Source: CAYUKK01 sp964445305
GTDB lineage: Bacteria; Acidobacteriota; Aminicenantia; Aminicenantales; UBA8522
Assembly (NCBI GenBank): GCA_964445305.1
Contig: CAYUKK010000206.1
Span: forward strand, 1 to 7,902
Direction: 5' to 3'
Length of the DNA stretch: 7,902 nt
The translations under genes and the position numbers were made by a program. Shown here piece after piece: positions 1 to 5,422 of the stretch; positions within the stretch are counted from its first letter, which is position 1; each line of letters begins with the position of its first letter. The notes beneath the pieces are model-generated. The model saw only the letters and a program-made list of their open reading frames with translations, was not told the DNA's origin and made no database searches.

Positions 1-95
1 GAATCGTCCCCGGTTACAGTAGCGGGGGCTGCGTCCGCTTCGCACGGACTTCCCTTCGCTTTAAACCGTCATCTCCATTTTCAAAGACAGAAGCG
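1..95 (-). promoter_or_regulatory. Cobalamin riboswitch, 5' half (runs off left edge)
   Basis: Read on the minus strand, this matches the conserved core of the cobalamin (B12) riboswitch. A GGGAA box (plus-strand 50-54) is followed by a perfect GTCCG/CGGAC hairpin (arms 45-49 and 33-37), then GCAGCCCCCGCTACTGTAACC, which corresponds to the family's CCCGC-ACTG core, with ACTG at 17-20. In this family the aptamer binds adenosylcobalamin or a related corrinoid and represses B12 synthesis, corrinoid transport or B12-independent isoenzyme genes. The 3' half, the kissing loop, the expression platform and the regulated gene lie beyond position 1, so the target is unknown. Recognition is by eye from consensus. 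Confidence 0.78.
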
Positions 96-124
96 ACTAT
101 AAGCCAATCCCGTTGGCTTGTCAA
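96..124 (-). promoter_or_regulatory. Strong sigma70-type promoter driving the riboswitch transcript
   Basis: On the minus strand TTGACA (119-124) is followed, after exactly 17 bp, by TATAGT (96-101). The expected start, around position 88-90, places the whole riboswitch in the 5' leader. The spacer is a near-complete dyad: AAGCCAA (101-107) and TTGGCTT (113-119) around five bases. A protein bound there would cover the promoter, so it may be an operator in addition to the riboswitch, but this is inference. The -35 lies only 17 bp from the left end of the insertion sequence. Confidence 0.75.
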
Positions 125-141
125 GTTCGCGCAGGCTCGGC

Positions 142-158
142 CAGCGATTCCGCAACTT
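142..158. repeat. IS left terminal inverted repeat
   Basis: This 17-bp sequence is the exact reverse complement of 1994-2010. The next base outward does not pair on either side, which fixes the boundary to within a base or two. The end lies downstream of the transposase stop codon. Confidence 0.82.
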
Positions 159-227
159 CCTCAGGAAGAGCGGCTTAAGAGGGGAAAACACGGCCTATTG
201 CTTTTAGCAGATTCGCAGACCGTCGAG

Positions 228-262
228 ATTTTTGGCCCAAAAGGGGCATTTTTGGCTCAAAA
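228..262. repeat. Subterminal tandem pair in IS left end
   Basis: ATTTTTGGCCCAAAA (228-242) and ATTTTTGGCTCAAAA (248-262) differ at one base and start exactly 20 bp apart. Each is nearly self-complementary. Two helical turns of spacing inside an IS end suggest paired transposase or host-factor sites. I do not see a matching pair at the right end. The rest of 159-326 holds no ORF. Confidence 0.5.
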
Positions 263-282
263 ATTGAGTCCAAGCTAGACTC
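258..282 (-). terminator. Weak terminator-like hairpin after the transposase
   Basis: On the minus strand, about 45 bp after the transposase stop, GAGTC and GACTC (plus-strand 266-282) form a short 5-bp stem with a 7-base loop, followed by AATTTTTG. The stem is short for an intrinsic terminator, so IS transcription could continue towards the riboswitch promoter. Confidence 0.3.
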
Positions 283-326
283 CTCTCTGGAAAACGATCA
301 AAGGCAGTAAAAAATCAGGCGGATTC

Positions 327-1433
327 TCACGGAGATCTGTTGCGGACGATGTCTTCTTGCAGGCCGGCAAAAAGGAGCCTGGCGAAATAGAGCTCTGTAT
401 GTCGTCTCCGGCGAACCGGTTTGATGTTCAAAAAGATAAACGCTCGGAACAGATTCAGGGCGAACATCAGAGTTAGCCAGAAGCCGATGATGGCGACAGG
501 ATGGTGGCGATAGATATGATCGGCAGACCAGTAGGTCACCATCTCATTGAGCGCCCGATTCTCGATGAGCCAGCGATCATGCCCTTGCTGGACAAGCAAA
601 GAAGCCGAAAGCTTCTCTTTTGGCGCAGTCGTGGCCCACATCCACTCTGACGTCTTCTTTTCGCTCCGCCCTGTGCATTGGCGAGTGAGAGTCTTGGTTT
701 CCAGCGACCGGACGACTCGGACTTTGACCTTCAGACTCTCCCAGCTTTCCAATCCGGAGATATCCCAGATGCGGCGCTCTGTCCGGCCGCTCACCTCTAC
801 CACCGGCTGCTCCAGAGGAAAAAGACCTTGGACATCCTGCCAAAGGTCTCGGGTCTCATCTTTCAACACGGCTATCCCGTGCTTGCCATGGGCCAACAAG
901 AACTCGAACACATTCGCTCGCAGGTATAACCCATCGCCCAAGACCACTTGAAACGCCCGGGGATAGCGCCGCAGAACCCTTTCCAAAAGACGAAGCGCAG
1001 CCCCCACTTCGTCCTCTCCCGGCCGCTGCTCTTCGATATCCAAAAGAAGAGGAAAACGCTCCAAACTCAGCATGGCCAGAACTTCGCGGTGATAATATTG
1101 AATCCTCTCCCCGTCGCAGCTCTCGACCCGTCGCTGCAAACATCCCGGACAACAGCGCAGATAACTCGACGTGGATTCATGCCCGTCTACAATCAGCACC
1201 GACAGCCCATGCCGCCCCTGCAAAGCCTTATTCCTTTTCAAGCGTGTATAGAGGCTGTGAAGAGCGCTCCGCAGCCCCTCCACCTCCAACCCCCCATACA
1301 CTCTTCCCGTCGTGTCGGCGCTGGCCAGCTCCCCTCCCAACCATCGCCGCCAGAAAGGGTTGCCCCGTTCTTGCTCCAGAGCGTGCAGACTTCCCATCTG
1401 GGCCGCCATCATCAAGAACGCTCCCCCCACCAC
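327..1433 (-). CDS. DDE transposase of the insertion sequence
   Basis: This protein cuts and joins the IS ends. A plausible DDE triad is visible: D83 in LIVDGHE, D167 in VVLGDGLYL and E291 in RWLIENRALNEMV, the last with the WxIEN…NE context of IS4-like transposases. A Cys cluster (C94, C95, C98, C106) follows the first Asp. The C-terminus has a hydrophobic helix (residues 313-336) and a basic tail. The GTG at 1433 is only the first standard start. The frame stays open upstream to the TAA at 1542-1544, and those 36 codons (EILRRFLSYGEKIFDLRG… to the GTG) read like genuine transposase N-terminus. The true protein therefore probably starts earlier, perhaps at the ATT at 1536-1538 shortly after the TAA, or is made by readthrough. 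If neither happens, the transposase lacks its N-terminus. It is related to neither neighbour in function. Confidence 0.85.
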   Translation of the reverse strand: MVGGAFLMMAAQMGSLHALEQERGNPFWRRWLGGELASADTTGRVYGGLEVEGLRSALHSLYTRLKRNKALQGRHGLSVLIVDGHESTSSYLRCCPGCLQRRVESCDGERIQYYHREVLAMLSLERFPLLLDIEEQRPGEDEVGAALRLLERVLRRYPRAFQVVLGDGLYLRANVFEFLLAHGKHGIAVLKDETRDLWQDVQGLFPLEQPVVEVSGRTERRIWDISGLESWESLKVKVRVVRSLETKTLTRQCTGRSEKKTSEWMWATTAPKEKLSASLLVQQGHDRWLIENRALNEMVTYWSADHIYRHHPVAIIGFWLTLMFALNLFRAFIFLNIKPVRRRRHTELYFARLLFAGLQEDIVRNRSP

Positions 1434-1541
1434 CCGCTGTAACTCAATCTGAGGCCGCCGGCGATTATCCTGCTGCTGAGAAAAAAGCCCCCGCAGATCG
1501 AAAATCTTCTCTCCGTAACTCAGAAATCGCCGGAGAATCTC

Positions 1542-1862
1542 TTAACCTTTCTTCCGGAGTCTCTCCCAGTAGGAGGAGGAAATCTCCTCCACTAGCTCTT
1601 TGACGGTCCGATAGTTTTTGACCCACTCCCTGACCATCTCTTCTTTCTCTGGGGGAATATAAAGCTGTTCCACCCTGCCCCCTTTGCCGCGCGTCAGAAA
1701 AAGGGCGATATGCTTCTGCCCCCGAAGACAGCGGCAACGGGGCTTTCCACAGACTCGTTCTCGAACCGTCAGAGTGCCGCGGATAAATTCCTTCCAACTG
1801 ACATAGGGTTTGAGTCGAGAACGGCTTTCCCGCTCTCTTCGAGTCATCTGGGCAGGGTACAT
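1542..1862 (-). CDS. DUF6788-like Cys-rich accessory protein of the IS
   Basis: This 106-residue basic protein is encoded upstream of the transposase. It contains VRERVCGKPRCRCLRGQKH (C38, C43, C45, H51), a probable zinc-binding knuckle, and then a C-terminal helix (VREWVKNYRTVKELVEEIS, 78-95). This resembles small DUF6788-type proteins often found beside transposases, recalled from memory rather than searched. Their role is not established; DNA binding or transposase regulation is inference. The ATG at 1862 has a good Shine-Dalgarno (AAAGGAGAG on the minus strand, GGAG about 7 bases away) and a consensus promoter in front. The stop is in the same frame as the transposase, so one sense codon in place of TAA would fuse the two proteins. 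Confidence 0.75.
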   Translation of the reverse strand: MYPAQMTRRERESRSRLKPYVSWKEFIRGTLTVRERVCGKPRCRCLRGQKHIALFLTRGKGGRVEQLYIPPEKEEMVREWVKNYRTVKELVEEISSSYWERLRKKG

Positions 1863-1874
1863 GGGGCCTCTCCT

Positions 1875-1915
1875 TTCTGGTATCTCTATTATATACCAGA
1901 ATAAGAAAATGTCAA
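1875..1915 (-). promoter_or_regulatory. Consensus IS promoter with a dyad over the -10
   Basis: On the minus strand TTGACA (1910-1915), a 16-bp spacer and TATAAT (1888-1893) match the sigma70 consensus in all twelve positions. A perfect 9-bp inverted repeat, TTCTGGTAT (1875-1883) and ATACCAGAA (1893-1901), brackets the -10. It could be a repressor operator, or a hairpin at the 5' end of the mRNA that limits translation. The Shine-Dalgarno begins within and just after the distal arm. Confidence 0.75.
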
Positions 1916-1993
1916 GCCTTTTTTAACGAATGCGAATTTGCTCCCCTGAAAATATTTAGTCTTTTATAGAGGCCTCTTTGGCCTATTTTTTAA

Positions 1994-2010
1994 AAGTTGC
2001 GGAATCGCTG
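1994..2010. repeat. IS right terminal inverted repeat
   Basis: This is the exact reverse complement of 142-158. It lies upstream of the IS promoter. Only seven bases separate it from the -35 of the outward-facing methyltransferase promoter, so that promoter lies outside the IS but directly against it. Confidence 0.82.
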
Positions 2011-2017
2011 CCAGCAG

Positions 2018-2057
2018 TTGACGGCCTGTTTCTGGATTTGGTATCGTGGCCAGAAAC
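2018..2057 (+). promoter_or_regulatory. Probable methyltransferase promoter with operator-like dyad
   Basis: TTGACG (2018-2023), an 18-bp spacer and TATCGT (2042-2047) form a moderate sigma70-like promoter seven bases outside the IS. A perfect 8-bp inverted repeat, GTTTCTGG (2028-2035) and CCAGAAAC (2050-2057), brackets the -10. It shares the TTCTGG…CCAGAA halves with the dyad over the IS promoter. TAAAAT at 2074-2079 is an alternative -10 without a good -35. Confidence 0.45.
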
Positions 2058-2097
2058 GAGCCGGGAATTACTCTAAAATAGCCTTAAGGAGGCAAGA

Positions 2098-3129
2098 ATG
2101 AAGGCGAAAAATTCGACCGCGCCGACGCGCATTGTCGAGATGGCCAGCGCCTTTTACGAATCCTGCGTTCTCTTTGCGGCTTCTGATTTGGGAATTTTCA
2201 AGAAACTGGCTGAACTGGGCGAAGCGGATGCGGCGACTCTAACTTCAGCCTGCGGGCTCGACCGCCGCGGTGGCCGGATTCTTCTTGATGCGTGCGTGGC
2301 TTTGAGTCTTCTGGAGAAGAAAGAGGGCCGGTACCGGAATAGCCGGGAGGCAGCTCTTTTTCTTGTTCCCGGGTCTCCCGCCGATTTGAGCGGCGCCATC
2401 CGTTACAATCGGGATGTCTATGTCGCATGGGGTAAGCTCGGGGAAATGGTCCGGACAGGAAAGCCCGTCGAAAGGCCAGAGCTCCATCTTGGCGAGGATG
2501 AAGAGCGCACACGGACCTTTGTTCTGGCCATGCACCACCGAGCTCTCGGCATTGGCCAGACGGTTGTTCCACTTCTCGACCTTACCGGAAAAAAGAAAAT
2601 CCTCGATGCCGGTGGCGGGCCGGCTACCTATTCGATCCTCATCGCCCGAGCCTTTCCGGGAATCGAGTGCACCGTGCTCGACCTTCCAGGGATCGTGAAA
2701 ATCGCCGCTGAGCTGGTCGAGAAGGCCAAGATGAGTGACCGAATCAGACTGCTGGCGGGCGATTATCGTCATGCCCCGTTTCCGGGGGGAAACGATGCTG
2801 TCCTCTTTTTTGGCGTCCTCCACCAGGAAGATGAGGAAACGATTCGGCATCTTCTCCGGCGGGCTCATGATTCCCTTGTTCCCGGAGGTCGCGTTTATGT
2901 CCTCGACATGATGACGGACGTGACCCGTACCTCCCCGAAGTTCTCGGCTCTTTTTAGCCTTAACATGGCTTTGACGACAGAAAGAGGCTGGGTTTTTTCG
3001 GATGAGGACCTGGCTCGATGGCTCAGCGAAGCCGGATTCCATGATTTTTCCTGTCGACCTCTTCCGCCGCCCATGCCCCACTGGCTCGCCTCTGCTCGTC
3101 GCTCACTCCTTCCCCATAGACAAGCCTGA
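2098..3129 (+). CDS. SAM-dependent O-methyltransferase (HIOMT/hydroxyneurosporene-type, dimerising)
   Basis: A 343-residue class I methyltransferase of the O-methyltransferase family 2 layout. Residues about 10-100 form an N-terminal winged-helix dimerisation domain (MASAFYESCVLFAASDLGIF, then a wing region near GRYRNS). The C-terminal Rossmann domain has SAM motif I ILDAGGGPATYS (168-179), an acidic residue in VLDLP (193-197), GDYRHAPFP (221-229), FFGVLHQEDEE (237-247) and LVPGGRVYVLDMM (260-272). H242 lies where the plant and HIOMT-type enzymes keep the catalytic base that deprotonates the substrate hydroxyl. The ATG has an AAGGAGG Shine-Dalgarno five bases upstream. The gene stands alone, faces the archaemetzincin gene tail to tail with one base between, and has the IS directly behind its promoter. 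The substrate cannot be inferred; a C- or N-methyl acceptor is not excluded. Confidence 0.85.
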   Translation: MKAKNSTAPTRIVEMASAFYESCVLFAASDLGIFKKLAELGEADAATLTSACGLDRRGGRILLDACVALSLLEKKEGRYRNSREAALFLVPGSPADLSGAIRYNRDVYVAWGKLGEMVRTGKPVERPELHLGEDEERTRTFVLAMHHRALGIGQTVVPLLDLTGKKKILDAGGGPATYSILIARAFPGIECTVLDLPGIVKIAAELVEKAKMSDRIRLLAGDYRHAPFPGGNDAVLFFGVLHQEDEETIRHLLRRAHDSLVPGGRVYVLDMMTDVTRTSPKFSALFSLNMALTTERGWVFSDEDLARWLSEAGFHDFSCRPLPPPMPHWLASARRSLLPHRQA

Positions 3130-3130
3130 G

Positions 3131-3748
3131 CTATCCCAAGCGAGCCTGGCACCTTTTGCAGAATCTAAAGCTCTTCCTGTCTGTATCGCTGAGACTGTTG
3201 GAAAAATGCATCACACAGAGTGAATCGGGACAATGCCCCAGGCCATAAAGATGGCCGATTTCGTGAACGGCCTCTTTCAGCGAGCGCTCCAGGAAAATAT
3301 CCTCATCTTCCGCCAGCCCATAAAAGGATTGACGAAGCCTCGTCAGCGAGATCATCGCCACACCGGTCGTCGCTTCCGCCTGGCCAAAGATAAAATTGAG
3401 GCCGGGTGTGTAAACGTCTTCGTCCATGATGCCGAGGATTTTGTGATTCACCGGGTCGGAGGTTCGACCTCTGGACAATAGGGCGAGGAGGGGAAGGGAG
3501 AGGTACTGCTGCCTCTTCCTGTCATACGCTTCTCGAGGAAGTGCCTTTCCCTGTCCAACGAAGACCACAGCTTGGAATATATCGGGGAGTTTTTGTTGAA
3601 GGTGATGAAGGACAGACATCGGAATCTCGCCCAGAGCAACGAGTTCAATGGTCATCTCCTTCTCCTTGTCACTGTTTTGGCTCATGAGACCTGCCGCCAG
3701 AAGAAAGCATACGAGGAGAGCGCTGAGCAATCCTTCCATTTTTTTCAA
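3131..3748 (-). CDS. amzA: Archaemetzincin-family zinc metalloprotease (M54) with signal peptide
   Basis: The zinc signature HEIGHLYGLGHC (H162, E163, H166, H172) is followed by C173, C178, M180 and a CKRC pair (C197, C200). This is the archaemetzincin pattern HExxHxxGx3Cx4CxM…CxxC, where three His hold the catalytic zinc, Glu is the base, and four Cys hold a structural zinc. Here 16 residues separate the Met from the last CxxC. Unlike the usual cytosolic family members, residues 1-24 (KKMEG, then LLSALLVCFLLAAGLM) look like a Sec signal peptide or N-terminal anchor, implying an extracytoplasmic protease; there is no clear lipobox. The start is TTG at 3748, or ATG at codon 4 with GGTGGA upstream. 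Physiological substrates of the family are poorly known. The gene converges on the methyltransferase and is otherwise unlinked to its neighbours. Confidence 0.88.
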   Translation of the reverse strand: MKKMEGLLSALLVCFLLAAGLMSQNSDKEKEMTIELVALGEIPMSVLHHLQQKLPDIFQAVVFVGQGKALPREAYDRKRQQYLSLPLLALLSRGRTSDPVNHKILGIMDEDVYTPGLNFIFGQAEATTGVAMISLTRLRQSFYGLAEDEDIFLERSLKEAVHEIGHLYGLGHCPDSLCVMHFSNSLSDTDRKSFRFCKRCQARLG

Positions 3749-3800
3749 CTGTCCACCGTTCTCGGGCCCTTGTCCGTCTTGAGAAAGCGGAGGCGATCTT

Positions 3801-3806
3801 ATTATA
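3801..3806 (-). promoter_or_regulatory. Candidate -10 for the archaemetzincin gene
   Basis: On the minus strand ACTATAATAAG contains a perfect TATAAT about 52 bases before the TTG start. No convincing -35 lies 16-18 bp upstream, so this is a -10 match only. It favours a short leader and argues against a longer coding sequence reading through this region. Confidence 0.4.
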
Positions 3807-4020
3807 GTTTTTTCGGATAAGAGTATACGCCTCGAGGGCTATCGATTCAACCGTAGCCGACGGTAAAATCCCCAGAACAGCCAGCTGCGCAGGCCGGACT
3901 TCTGTTTTCCTTGCCCCCTGAGCCTTCAACCTTAAACTGGAAGCCAGCCAAATTTGCTCGCCGGGAGTTATTGTCAGATAGAAGTGTTGACTTTGCCAGT
4001 AACCATCATGATGGCGAATG
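3807..4020. other. Gene-free stretch before the tRNA
   Basis: A 138-codon minus-strand frame crosses this stretch, but it has no family resemblance, overlaps the archaemetzincin start and has the likely promoter of that gene inside it, so I treat the region as non-coding. It contains a perfect 12-bp palindrome, CCATCATGATGG (4003-4014), just before repeat copy A. I see nothing else recognisable. Confidence 0.5.
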
Positions 4021-4067
4021 CACCCGACGGGTGTCTTTATCGGCAACTTCAGGAACCCATCCCTGAA
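4021..4067 (+). repeat. Structured repeat, copy A (two hairpins)
   Basis: CACCCGACGGGTG forms a 5-bp stem (4021-4033), then comes CTTTATCGGCAA, then TTCAGG (4048-4053) pairing with CCTGAA (4062-4067). From the first stem to the second hairpin it matches copy B at 7187 onward at 27 of 32 positions, in the same orientation. The copy abuts the tRNA promoter. No known RNA family is recognised, so it is probably a member of a dispersed palindromic repeat family in this genome. Confidence 0.6.
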
Positions 4068-4096
4068 TTTACATCCGGCCGTCAATAGGGTAATAT
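4068..4096 (+). promoter_or_regulatory. tRNA-Arg promoter
   Basis: TTTACA (4068-4073), a 17-bp spacer and TAATAT (4091-4096) end nine bases before the mature tRNA 5' end, the usual spacing for a solitary tRNA gene with a very short leader. The -35 begins right after the last stem of repeat copy A. Confidence 0.6.
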
Positions 4097-4105
4097 GGTT
4101 ATCGC

Positions 4106-4181
4106 GCGCCTGTAGCTCAGTGGATAGAGCGACGGACTCCGGATCCGTAGGTCGCAGGTTCGATCCCTGTCAGGCGCGCCA
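4106..4181 (+). tRNA. tRNA-Arg (anticodon CCG), CCA encoded
   Basis: All arms fold. The acceptor is GCGCCTG/CAGGCGC, the D-stem GCTC/GAGC with loop AGTGGATA, and the anticodon stem ACGGA/TCCGT around loop CTCCGGA, giving anticodon CCG at 4139-4141. The variable loop is AGGTC, and the T-stem GCAGG/CCTGT encloses TTCGATC. The discriminator is G and CCA is encoded at 4179-4181. It reads the CGG arginine codon. tRNA 3' ends are common integration sites, but I see no integrase or repeated 3' end nearby. Confidence 0.97.
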
Positions 4182-4186
4182 TCCTC

Positions 4187-4214
4187 TGCCTCGTTTTTCG
4201 GCAAGTCTTTTTTT
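4187..4214 (+). terminator. Weak terminator candidate after tRNA-Arg
   Basis: TGCC (4187-4190) can pair with GGCA (4200-4203), and a run of seven T follows at 4208-4214. The T-tract and position are right for an intrinsic terminator, but a four-base stem with a nine-base loop is weak. Confidence 0.35.
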
Positions 4215-4336
4215 CGTCAATGGAGAAAGTTCTGGGAACGGTATGAGGGCCCCAAGCGAATCCTTGAGAGACAAAGGCGGGGCGCCCAAAGCGTTCCCCG
4301 ATTGGTATTGCCGATGAAAATGTCAAACAATTTTTA

Positions 4337-4342
4337 TATAAT
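4337..4342 (+). promoter_or_regulatory. Candidate -10 for the potassium channel gene
   Basis: A perfect TATAAT lies in an A/T-rich patch about 31 bases before the TTG start. No good -35 is present at normal spacing; the nearest, TTGCCG at 4308, is 23 bp away. Confidence 0.35.
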
Positions 4343-4372
4343 GAACGGCGATGTTTCGAGGTAAGCAAGAGG

Positions 4373-5407
4373 TTGAGTCGTCAGCCGATGAATAACCGCA
4401 AGAGAATTTATGTTTCCTTGATTATCTTTGGCGCCGTCTTCCTCACCGGCGTTGTCGGATTCAAGATTTTTGGAGGGAAGGACTGGACCTTCCTCGATAG
4501 CCTTTATATGACGGCCATCACCATCTCGACCATCGGCTATGAGGAGGTCGTCGACCTCAGCGCCAACCCCGTTGCTCGCATCTTTACCATCGGCTTTATC
4601 ATCGTTAGCCTGGGGACGATTGCCTTTGCCGTTTCCTCGATCACCGCCTTTATCGTCGAGGGAGAGCTCAAGAATATCTTGGGGAGAAGGAAGATGGAAA
4701 AGGAAATCAGCCGGCTCACGGACCATTACATCGTTTGCGGCAGCGATGAAACAGCGGAAACGATCATCCGGGAACTTCTCCTTACCCACCGGGAATTCGT
4801 CGTTGTCGATACCGTTAAGGAGAGGCTCGAGAAGCTGGCCACGCTGGGACATGTTCTCTATATTGAGGGCGATCCGGCTGAGGACGAGGTGCTGCTTAAG
4901 GCCGGCATCGAGAGGGCGAAGGGGATTCTTCTTTCTTTGCCGACTGACGAGGCGAACTTGTTTGTAACCATCACCGCCCGGAACATCAACCCCCGCCTTC
5001 GCATCGTGGCCAAGGGGATTGACCTCAAGTCGCACGATAAGATGAAAAAAGCCGGCGCCGATAGCGTCATTTCGCCAACGTTCATCGGCGGCATGCGCAT
5101 GGTTTCGGAGATGGTTCGGCCGGCGGTCGTCACTTTCCTCGACATGATGCTCCGGGACCGAGAGAGGGCTTTGCGGTTCGAAGAGGTCCGGGTAGAAAAG
5201 GATTCACCCCTTCGCGGAAAAACCATAGGCGAGGCCAAGCTCGAGGAGAAAACGGGGGCTCTTCTCGTGGCCGTGAAAAAAGCGGGGAGAGATGATTATG
5301 AGTTCAACCCGGCCTCCGACCGGAAAATCGAGGCGGAGGACGTGCTCATTTTTATCGGGAGTCCGGCCATGGCGCGGGGAATCGAGAAGATGGCCGGCGA
5401 GAGTTAG
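4373..5407 (+). CDS. Two-TM potassium channel with RCK (TrkA-N/TrkA-C) domain
   Basis: An inner-membrane K+ channel of the MthK/Kch type. TM1 spans about 11-34, the pore helix 40-52, the filter TIGYE 53-57, and TM2 67-95. The cytoplasmic RCK-N fold begins at HYIVCGSDETAETI (118-131), with the acidic residue that ends the second strand in VVVD (143-146), and the RCK-C domain spans about 262-340. Two departures stand out. The filter is TIGYE rather than TVGYGD. The dinucleotide loop, normally GxGxxG, keeps only G123, with D125 and A128 in place of the other two glycines, so NAD(H) binding is doubtful and gating by another ligand is likely. The start is TTG at 4373 or ATG at 4388; neither has an ideal Shine-Dalgarno. 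The gene converges on rmuC with 15 bases between and no clear terminator. Confidence 0.88.
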   Translation: MSRQPMNNRKRIYVSLIIFGAVFLTGVVGFKIFGGKDWTFLDSLYMTAITISTIGYEEVVDLSANPVARIFTIGFIIVSLGTIAFAVSSITAFIVEGELKNILGRRKMEKEISRLTDHYIVCGSDETAETIIRELLLTHREFVVVDTVKERLEKLATLGHVLYIEGDPAEDEVLLKAGIERAKGILLSLPTDEANLFVTITARNINPRLRIVAKGIDLKSHDKMKKAGADSVISPTFIGGMRMVSEMVRPAVVTFLDMMLRDRERALRFEEVRVEKDSPLRGKTIGEAKLEEKTGALLVAVKKAGRDDYEFNPASDRKIEAEDVLIFIGSPAMARGIEKMAGES

Positions 5408-5422
5408 CGACGGTCAACCGGC

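Larger units (their letters stand above)
142..2010 (-). mobile_element. Complete two-ORF insertion sequence (1869 bp) with 17-bp terminal inverted repeats
   Basis: The ends are defined by a perfect 17-bp inverted repeat: CAGCGATTCCGCAACTT at 142-158 and its reverse complement at 1994-2010. Inside are, in transcription order, a consensus promoter, a DUF6788-like small ORF and a DDE transposase, all on the minus strand. About 168 bp at the left end and 130 bp at the right end are non-coding, as expected for subterminal transposase-binding regions. No target duplication is visible: the bases just outside the repeats (…CTCGGC and CCAGCAG…) do not match. I do not assign the IS family. The transposase ends with the W-x-IEN-x3-NE type of DDE signature seen in IS4-like groups. 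Confidence 0.8.

Noticed and set aside
136..2017. Target-site duplication flanking the IS
   Set aside because: The bases outside the two ends (CTCGGC and CCAGCAG) do not form a direct repeat at any length I tried, so none is claimed.
2245..3081. 278-codon minus-strand frame opposite the methyltransferase gene
   Set aside because: It is a mirror of a gene with all the expected motifs and has no plausible domain of its own.
3669..4085. 138-codon minus-strand open frame over the archaemetzincin start and upstream region
   Set aside because: It overlaps a well-supported gene in another frame, contains that gene's probable -10 and has no recognisable domain or good ribosome site.
4106..4372. Integrated element using the tRNA-Arg 3' end
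   Set aside because: There is no integrase gene and no repeated tRNA 3' sequence in the window.
4334..5035. 233-codon minus-strand frame opposite the potassium channel gene
   Set aside because: It is an antisense shadow of a clear channel gene; there is no supporting ribosome site or family.
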